Positions 25,069 to 30,261 of a stretch of DNA of 30,261 nt are shown here, in pieces. The stretch comes from Cyanobacteria bacterium UBA11153 (lineage in GTDB: Bacteria; Cyanobacteriota; Cyanobacteriia; Cyanobacteriales; Coleofasciculaceae). The position numbers were made by a program, and so were the translations under genes. Positions within the stretch are counted from its first letter, which is position 1; each line of letters begins with the position of its first letter. The notes beneath the pieces were generated by a model. It was not told where the DNA came from. It saw only the letters and a list, made by a program, of their open reading frames with translations, and did no database searches. Location: the NCBI GenBank assembly GCA_003511885.1, contig DOIX01000311.1, positions 1 to 30,261 of the forward strand, given 5' to 3'.

Positions 25069-26766
25069 ATGGAGGGAAACAAATTGGATATTCTCGAAAA
25101 TAGATATAAAGTAATTAGAGTATTAGGTAGTGGTGGATTTGGTGATACATTTCTAGCCGAAGATACTCACTTACCATCGGGGCGGCATTGTGTAGTTAAG
25201 CAATTAAAACCCCAGACAAACGATCCGCAAGTTTATCAAATAGTAAAAGAAAGATTTCAGAGAGAAGCTGTTATTTTAGAAGATTTAGGACAGCGAAATA
25301 ATCAAATTCCTAGCTTGTACGCTTACTTTGAATCAGGAGGTCAATTTTATTTAGTCCAGGAATTGATTGAAGGAATTACCCTGACTAAGATGCTACAACA
25401 ACAAGGAACTCTCAGCGATAGTTCCGTGAGAGGAATCCTGACAGGGATTTTGCCAGTTTTAGAATATGTCCACAGTCAAAGAATCGTTCACCGAGATATT
25501 AAACCAGACAATATTATTCTACGGAATGGGGATAACCAACCCGTCCTCATTGATTTCGGTGCAGTGAAAGAAACCATGGGCACAACAGTTAGTCCATCAG
25601 GGAATAGCAGTCGTTCAATTGTGATTGGTACTCCCGGATTTATGGCTTATGAACAAACAGCAGGAAGACCAGTTTTTGCCAGTGATTTATATAGTTTAGG
25701 GCTAACAGCAATTTATTTACTCACAGGTAAATTTCCTCAAGAATTAGAAACCGATCCCCAAACAGGCGAGATTTTGTGGCGGCGTTATGCCTTGAGTATC
25801 AGTCCAACATTAGGCGGGGTACTGGATAAAGCGATTCAATTTCATTCTCGCGATCGCTATCATACAGCAAGAGAGATGTTGGATGCTTTGAGGACAGTCA
25901 CAACACAGATACCTTCACCTACACCAACGATAATTTCTCCTCCACCTGTTGGGGTAGTAAATCAACCCACTACAGTTATTTCTGCTAATCCCGTACCTCA
26001 ATCTTTTTCACCTCAACCAACTCCATCACCAGTAGCAGCAGCAGGTTTAACAGATTGGCAAAAAGCAGTAATTACTGGTGGTGTTATTGGTGTATTTGTT
26101 CTCGGTGCTTTGCTTGTGACTAAGCCTAAAACTTCTGAGGTAGCCACAAAAGAAGTTCAAGCACCACCCGTACAAACTCAAACTAATAATCCACCACCAG
26201 TACAAACTCAAACTAATAATCTACCACCAGTACAAACTCAAACTAATAATCTACCACCCGTACAAACTCAAACTAATAATCCACCACCCGTACAAACTCA
26301 AGCTAATGATCCACCACCTGTACAACCTCCTCCACCTTCATATACTCCTCCTGCTGCAAAAATTTCACAGCGAGAAGCTGTCGGTGTAATTCAACAGTGG
26401 TTACAAGCCAAACGGGAAATATTTTCTCCCCCCTTTAACCGCCAATTAGGAAACGCATTGCTTACAGGCAAAGCCTATTCAGATAATATCAGAAAAACAG
26501 ATGGCACAGAAAGTTCTGTAGATTGGTTGCAAAACAATAATGCCTACTATTCTTACGGTGTTCAACGTATTGATGGTGTGAAGGAATTCGCTGCTAGTGG
26601 AGATCGAGCAACAATCGAGGTAGTAGTTACTGAAGAACGCACCCTTTATAAGGATGGAAAACCTAGCAGAGATGGAAATACTACACTCGATACCAGCGTA
26701 GTTCGCTATAGCTTGGAATTAGATAATGGAAACTGGAAAATAGCAGATTACAAAACAGTTCGATAA
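25069..26766 (+). CDS. Ser/Thr protein kinase 2 with ARC6/IMS-like tail
   Basis: The 565-residue protein carries a complete Hanks-type kinase domain: GSGGFG (20-25), Lys44, HRDIKPDN (141-148, Asp143), DFG (162-164), GTPGFMAYEQ. One membrane helix (about 333-351), a Pro/Gln/Thr repeat linker (366-415) and a C-terminal domain (about 430-565) follow. The tail has the ARC6-like IMS pattern: SQREAVGVIQQWLQAKREIF, NALLTGKAYSD, YYSYGVQRIDGV and VVRYSLELDNGNWKIADYK. IMS-type domains are found in cyanobacterial and chloroplast division proteins and in many cyanobacterial kinases. The topology predicts a cytosolic kinase with a periplasmic sensor. The gene is followed after 40 nt by the beta-lactamase-like gene, probably in one operon. 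Confidence 0.93.
   Translation: MEGNKLDILENRYKVIRVLGSGGFGDTFLAEDTHLPSGRHCVVKQLKPQTNDPQVYQIVKERFQREAVILEDLGQRNNQIPSLYAYFESGGQFYLVQELIEGITLTKMLQQQGTLSDSSVRGILTGILPVLEYVHSQRIVHRDIKPDNIILRNGDNQPVLIDFGAVKETMGTTVSPSGNSSRSIVIGTPGFMAYEQTAGRPVFASDLYSLGLTAIYLLTGKFPQELETDPQTGEILWRRYALSISPTLGGVLDKAIQFHSRDRYHTAREMLDALRTVTTQIPSPTPTIISPPPVGVVNQPTTVISANPVPQSFSPQPTPSPVAAAGLTDWQKAVITGGVIGVFVLGALLVTKPKTSEVATKEVQAPPVQTQTNNPPPVQTQTNNLPPVQTQTNNLPPVQTQTNNPPPVQTQANDPPPVQPPPPSYTPPAAKISQREAVGVIQQWLQAKREIFSPPFNRQLGNALLTGKAYSDNIRKTDGTESSVDWLQNNNAYYSYGVQRIDGVKEFAASGDRATIEVVVTEERTLYKDGKPSRDGNTTLDTSVVRYSLELDNGNWKIADYKTVR
26164..26313 (+). repeat. Five 30-bp in-frame repeats in kinase 2
   Basis: Five tandem 30-base units encode PPVQTQTNNP or PPVQTQTNNL; the last is PPVQTQANDP. 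The first four are nearly identical at DNA level, which indicates recent duplication and likely copy-number variation. They form the linker outside the membrane. Confidence 0.95.
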
Positions 26767-26806
26767 CAGTTTCTAAACCATAATCAATAAAATAATGAGG
26801 TAGCGT

Positions 26807-28273
26807 GTGGAAGGACAACCACAACCAGAAGAGAATCGCAGAGATCCTGAGACGGCAAGGCTAGAAGCAGAGTTAGTTCGGGCTAGTTTAATCATAAATC
26901 AGCTTAAGACACAAAACGACCAACTACAGGAACAGCTTGCTTACTTCGATGAGGAACATCAACCTTATGTCAACTCACAAAAAGCAGAAGAAATTCCCCA
27001 AAACGTACCTAAGAAGCGTCGGCGCGATCGCAAAAAATTGAGAAAAAAAGGTAGCCGATTATTTGAATACCACTTACCTCATTTTGCTCAACTTAAATTT
27101 ACTCTCATTGCTACCGCAGTAGCCGCAATATTTGTGACAATAGGATTGGCAGCCACTCGGCGACAAACTCCAAATATACCAAATTCTTCAGCACAATCTT
27201 CTGTAAATTCGCCAAATAAACCCAGTTCAATTCCTTCTATCTCGCCAACTTCAGTTTTACCCCAACTAACACCACTATCTCCGATTGCTTCTCCTCAGCA
27301 AAAAAATATAGACGTACAAGATACTTCAGGATTGGCTTACAATGTCACAACGCCTCCTAACTTGAAACTAAGTGAAGAATTACAAAAAATATTAAATGAT
27401 TTAGTTAACCAGGCTACCGATAAAAAACTGCCTACTAAACCATTATCAATAACCTTAATTGATATTAGATCCGGAGAATATGCCCAGTATCAACAAGATG
27501 AATTAAGATTTCCAGCTAGTGTAGTTAAATTATTCTGGATGGTTATATTTTATGCTCGCATCCAAGGAGGAATTATACCAGATGGACAAGTATTGACAAA
27601 TGATTTATATAAAATGATTCAAGAATCAGACAACGAATCTGCTAGCCGCATCCTCGATGAAATTACAGGAACATACTCTAATCCAGAAAAGCTAAACGAA
27701 AAAGAATTTAAAACTTGGCAGACTCAACGCGAACAAGTAAATCGATTTTTCCAAAATGCTGGATACAACAACATTAATATTAGCCAAAAAACCTTTCCCA
27801 TTCCCTACCTAAAGCTTACCGAACCCAAAGGAACAGATTTACAAATTAGAGGCAATCCAAACAAGCCAACTCGTAATAAAATATCAACCCAGCAAGCTGC
27901 GAGACTGATGTATGAAATCGTTAACCAACAAGCTATCTCACCAGAATATAGCCAAAAGATGAAACAATTATTAACTAGAGATTTAAGACCAGAAGCCTGG
28001 GAACACCTCGACCCCAATACTGGACATTTTAACCCCATCCGCACCTTTTTTGGTGAGTTATTACCGATTAATAATGCTTATATTCTATCTAAGGCTGGTT
28101 GGACATCTGGTTCCCGACAGGAAGTAGCATTTATTAGAACAAGATCCGGAAAAACTTCTTACATTTTAGCAATTTTTGCAGATGATAGCGCTTACGCCAA
28201 AGACGAGAAAATTTTCCCCCAAATGTCTAAACTAGTATTTGAAAGAATGGTAGAACGTAATTCATCTCGCTAA
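26807..28273 (+). CDS. Class-A beta-lactamase-like serine hydrolase with coiled coil and membrane anchor
   Basis: The start is a GTG at 26,807 with GAGG 6 nt upstream. The 488-residue protein has an N-terminal helical coiled coil (about 14-50, LEAELVRASLIINQLKTQND), a highly basic patch (69-81, KKRRRDRKKLRKK) and a membrane helix (about 97-117). A Ser/Pro-rich linker leads to a penicillin-recognising domain (about 185-485). This has SVVK (238-241, nucleophile Ser238), SDN (274-276) and KAG (429-431) in place of KTG. The fold should lie in the periplasm and the coiled coil in the cytosol. The KAG variant and the long spacing after SDN suggest a peptidase or esterase-like role rather than drug resistance. 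The gene is downstream of kinase 2 by 40 nt, so kinase control of it is a reasonable inference. Confidence 0.88.
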   Translation: MEGQPQPEENRRDPETARLEAELVRASLIINQLKTQNDQLQEQLAYFDEEHQPYVNSQKAEEIPQNVPKKRRRDRKKLRKKGSRLFEYHLPHFAQLKFTLIATAVAAIFVTIGLAATRRQTPNIPNSSAQSSVNSPNKPSSIPSISPTSVLPQLTPLSPIASPQQKNIDVQDTSGLAYNVTTPPNLKLSEELQKILNDLVNQATDKKLPTKPLSITLIDIRSGEYAQYQQDELRFPASVVKLFWMVIFYARIQGGIIPDGQVLTNDLYKMIQESDNESASRILDEITGTYSNPEKLNEKEFKTWQTQREQVNRFFQNAGYNNINISQKTFPIPYLKLTEPKGTDLQIRGNPNKPTRNKISTQQAARLMYEIVNQQAISPEYSQKMKQLLTRDLRPEAWEHLDPNTGHFNPIRTFFGELLPINNAYILSKAGWTSGSRQEVAFIRTRSGKTSYILAIFADDSAYAKDEKIFPQMSKLVFERMVERNSSR

Positions 28274-28322
28274 TGACTATAGCAGTTTTCAAGTGAGTGA
28301 GGTATACCAGATTCTTTAAATT

Positions 28323-29183
28323 CTATCTTTCCTCCTTCAACCTTTGGACTTCCTCCAAACTCAATCCCGTTATTTGACTAATATTTACTTCATCTAATAC
28401 ATCTAGAAGTTTTCTGGCAATTTCTAGAGATTTTTGCTGTAATCCCTTCTGCAATCCTCTTTCTTCAGCTTGTCTTTCTGCTCTTTTAATCGCATTTCTC
28501 TGATCGATAATATACATTTCTCGCTGTTCTAATTCTTCTAATTCTTCTCGACTCAGTGTTGCTATATTTGCCACTTCAAAAGCCTTGCGTATTGCTCCTA
28601 TTTGCCAAATTTTTTCAGGTACTTCCTTTACCTGAGCTGCACTTTTTAGGAAATATATCCATTGCTCTGTTAGGGTTTCTACTTCATCTATTTCTTTGGT
28701 AAATTTGGGTAACTCGACAAAGACTAACTCTAAATCGTATATGGTATAATCTACTAAAAATTCTCTTTCTTTGAGAATAAACCGGGAAATAGGTTTATCG
28801 AAGTTAGAGAACATTTTAAAGTCAGTAATTGTTAAGGCTATCACGGGATTGAGCAAAGTGTAAGATTGTCCAATTTCCAGTTGCATCGAATAGGATTTCG
28901 CCGCATTGTAGAGAATCCGCTTTTCAAAGCCTTCTACATTTAATACCTGCATCTCAATAATGACAGTTTTCTCACGATCGAGAACCGCTTTCACATCTAA
29001 ATATGTATCTTTAACACCTCTAATTCTCGGTGCTTGATAAGGATTGAGTATTTCTAAGTTTTTAATCGTCGAATTTCCTTCATAAAGGATGCCATTAAGG
29101 AAACTAATTAGGATATCTTTGTTTTGCTCTGAACCAAATATTCTTTTAAAGGCAAAATCTGTTTTGGGGTTGATAAATTGCAT
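28323..29183 (-). CDS. Rpn family PD-(D/E)XK nuclease / putative transposase
   Basis: The 286-residue protein starts MQFINPKTDFAFKRIFGSE, the standard opening of the Rpn/transposase_31-type family. The nuclease core is DTYLDVKAVLDREKTVIIEMQ, with the Asp of LDVKA and the Glu-x-Gln of IEMQ as metal ligands. The C-terminal third is charged and helical (EEERG-type stretch ERQAEERGLQKGLQQKSLEI) and ends with a short helical motif (ISQITGLSLEEVQRLKEE) usual for cyanobacterial copies. E. coli RpnA relatives promote RecA-independent recombination; other members are linked to phage defence. Cyanobacterial genomes hold many copies. No terminal repeats flank it, so mobility is not shown. Confidence 0.9.
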   Translation of the reverse strand: MQFINPKTDFAFKRIFGSEQNKDILISFLNGILYEGNSTIKNLEILNPYQAPRIRGVKDTYLDVKAVLDREKTVIIEMQVLNVEGFEKRILYNAAKSYSMQLEIGQSYTLLNPVIALTITDFKMFSNFDKPISRFILKEREFLVDYTIYDLELVFVELPKFTKEIDEVETLTEQWIYFLKSAAQVKEVPEKIWQIGAIRKAFEVANIATLSREELEELEQREMYIIDQRNAIKRAERQAEERGLQKGLQQKSLEIARKLLDVLDEVNISQITGLSLEEVQRLKEER

Positions 29184-29336
29184 TTTGCTACCTCTAATCG
29201 TTAGGTTATGTTTATATTATTATAGCCTTTTTGAGGCTTAACAGCTTAATGGCTAATTGCTAAATTCCCCATTCCCTATTCTCCATTCTCCACTTCCATC
29301 AACTATAATTAAATAAAATTACCCAGAGTCAGTCAA

Positions 29337-30011
29337 ATGGTTACAACAACATTGACTCCCCCACAAAAGCAAGTTCACGCGGAACCACTCGTCACCTTAA
29401 GAGGAATTACCTGGCAAACCTATAAAACATTGCTAGCAGAGATTGGAGAAGATCGCATCTGTAGAATAGCTTACGATAATGGAGTATTAGAAATCAGGAT
29501 GCCACTAGAAGAACATGAAGAACCAAAAGGATTGATAGAGCATTTTGTTGCAGCGATTGTGGATGAGTTAGAGATTGAAATGAGACAACTTGGTGCATTG
29601 AGACTTGAAAGGGAAGACTTAACCCGTGCAGTTGAACCAGATACCTGCTTTTACATTCAGAATGAATCTCTAGTCAGAGGTAAAAAAATTAACTTGCCAG
29701 ATGTACCACCACCAGATTTAGTAGTAGAATCAGACTACACAAGTTCTTCAATTAATAAATTTTCCCTCTACGCAGCTTTAGGTGTTCCCGAACTTTGGCG
29801 ATATCGCAAAAATACCCTCGAAGTCTATCAACTGATAGAAGAAAAATACGAGCGCGTCACCAAAAGTCCCGCTTTTCCCTTTTTCCCCATCACTGAAATT
29901 CCTGAACTAATCGAGCAAAGTCAAACAATTGGACAAAGAGGAGTTGTCCGTTTATTTAAAGCGAGAATTAAAGAAATATTGGCAAGGGAGAATGATAAAT
30001 TAGCCCCATAA
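29337..30011 (+). CDS. Uma2 family endonuclease-like protein (DUF820)
   Basis: The 224-residue protein has the Uma2/DUF820 restriction-endonuclease-like fold. It shows EPDTCFYIQN (100-109), PDLVVESDYTS with Asp127 and Glu131, Lys141, and YAALGVPELWRYRKNTLEVYQL near the end of the core. The catalytic Asp/Glu/Lys set appears intact. These proteins occur in tens of copies in filamentous cyanobacteria and their role is still unproven. It is divergent from the Rpn gene (153 nt). The 3' end overlaps a small hairpin, AGCCCC/GGGGCT at 30,002-30,023. Confidence 0.92.
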   Translation: MVTTTLTPPQKQVHAEPLVTLRGITWQTYKTLLAEIGEDRICRIAYDNGVLEIRMPLEEHEEPKGLIEHFVAAIVDELEIEMRQLGALRLEREDLTRAVEPDTCFYIQNESLVRGKKINLPDVPPPDLVVESDYTSSSINKFSLYAALGVPELWRYRKNTLEVYQLIEEKYERVTKSPAFPFFPITEIPELIEQSQTIGQRGVVRLFKARIKEILARENDKLAP

Positions 30012-30028
30012 TTCCTAGGGGCTGGTTT
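30002..30028 (+). terminator. Weak hairpin at the end of the Uma2 gene
   Basis: AGCCCC (30,002-30,007) and GGGGCT (30,018-30,023) pair around a 10-base loop and are followed by GGTTT. The stem starts inside the last codons, and the T-run is short, so it is a weak terminator candidate. Confidence 0.3.
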
Positions 30029-30110
30029 AGGGAATAACTCTGGCAACCTCACCAATAAATTCTCTTCAAAACCCGCCCTCACCCCATCAATAAATTATAC
30101 AGGACTTACC

Positions 30111-30197
30111 TATTTTCCACGAGCGAGAGGTATTTTCCGCGAGCGAGAGGTATTTTCCGTGAGCGAGAGGTATTTTCCGCGAGCGAGAGGTATTTTC
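30111..30197. repeat. 20-bp tandem repeat array
   Basis: Four contiguous copies of TATTTTCCGCGAGCGAGAGG (30,111-30,190) are followed by a partial copy, TATTTTC. The copies differ only at the CAC/CGC/CGT/CGC trinucleotide. The unit length is not a multiple of three and no open frame spans it, so it is non-coding. It lies between the Uma2 gene and the window end. Confidence 0.97.
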
Positions 30198-30261
30198 ACC
30201 TGAGTTCGACGAAAGAGCCGAAGCTGAAAGCCAGTAAACAAGAGCTTTACAGCATTTTGTT

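Noticed and set aside
28323..29183. Intact insertion sequence around the Rpn gene
   Set aside because: No terminal inverted repeats or target duplications are visible beside it.
30111..30197. Possible CRISPR array
   Set aside because: The repeats are directly contiguous without spacers.

Overview
The window looks like chromosomal DNA of a filamentous cyanobacterium. The evidence is 13 perfect copies of the cyanobacterial HIP1 octamer (GCGATCGC), runs of short tandem heptamers between genes, and typical cyanobacterial families: a short KdpD, SLH proteins, Ser/Thr kinases with ARC6-like tails, and Uma2 and Rpn nucleases. An Oscillatoriales-type host is a guess. No rRNA, tRNA, CRISPR array or intact insertion sequence was seen.

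Layout. (1) 0-1.3 kb: a lipoprotein-type periplasmic amino-acid-binding protein, minus strand. (2) 1.5-8 kb: a minus-strand high-affinity potassium operon, kdpA-kdpB-kdpF-like-kdpC-kdpD(short), ending in a small membrane protein whose start lies 1 nt after the kdpD stop. The KdpD lacks any kinase domain. A separate membrane histidine kinase and a NarL/LuxR-type response regulator are divergent from kdpA (8.3-10.2 kb) and are the obvious candidate regulators. (3) 10.2-14 kb: unlinked housekeeping genes, namely a DevC/MacB-type ABC permease, a YciI-like protein, MsrB and a DUF1537 four-carbon acid sugar kinase. (4) 14-17.5 kb: an unrecognised acidic protein, a PBP4-type D-Ala-D-Ala carboxypeptidase and a membrane/coiled-coil protein. 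(5) 17.7-28.3 kb: an envelope and signalling block. It holds a DUF3747-SLH protein with a 44-residue Gly-Thr linker, a membrane-anchored SH3 protein, Ser/Thr kinase 1, an FHA-FHA-ABCG transporter broken by a one-base indel, Ser/Thr kinase 2 with an ARC6/IMS-like tail, and a coiled-coil/TM class-A-beta-lactamase-like protein. (6) 28.3-30.3 kb: Rpn and Uma2 PD-(D/E)XK proteins and an array of 20-bp tandem repeats.

The intergenic DNA is rich in dispersed palindromes and tandem repeats. These include a MITE-like 205-bp element, a GATCCCCC-bounded element, G/C-rich hairpins shared between 1.4 and 24.7 kb, and GGTGCGTTA palindromes at 8.2 and 14.0 kb.

The most coherent biology lies in two places. 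One is the split Kdp sensory system. The other is the clustering of two Thr kinases, a phosphothreonine-reading (FHA) transporter and penicillin-recognising proteins. The FHA transporter frameshift, at a run of five C on the plus strand, decides whether that gene works and should be checked first.
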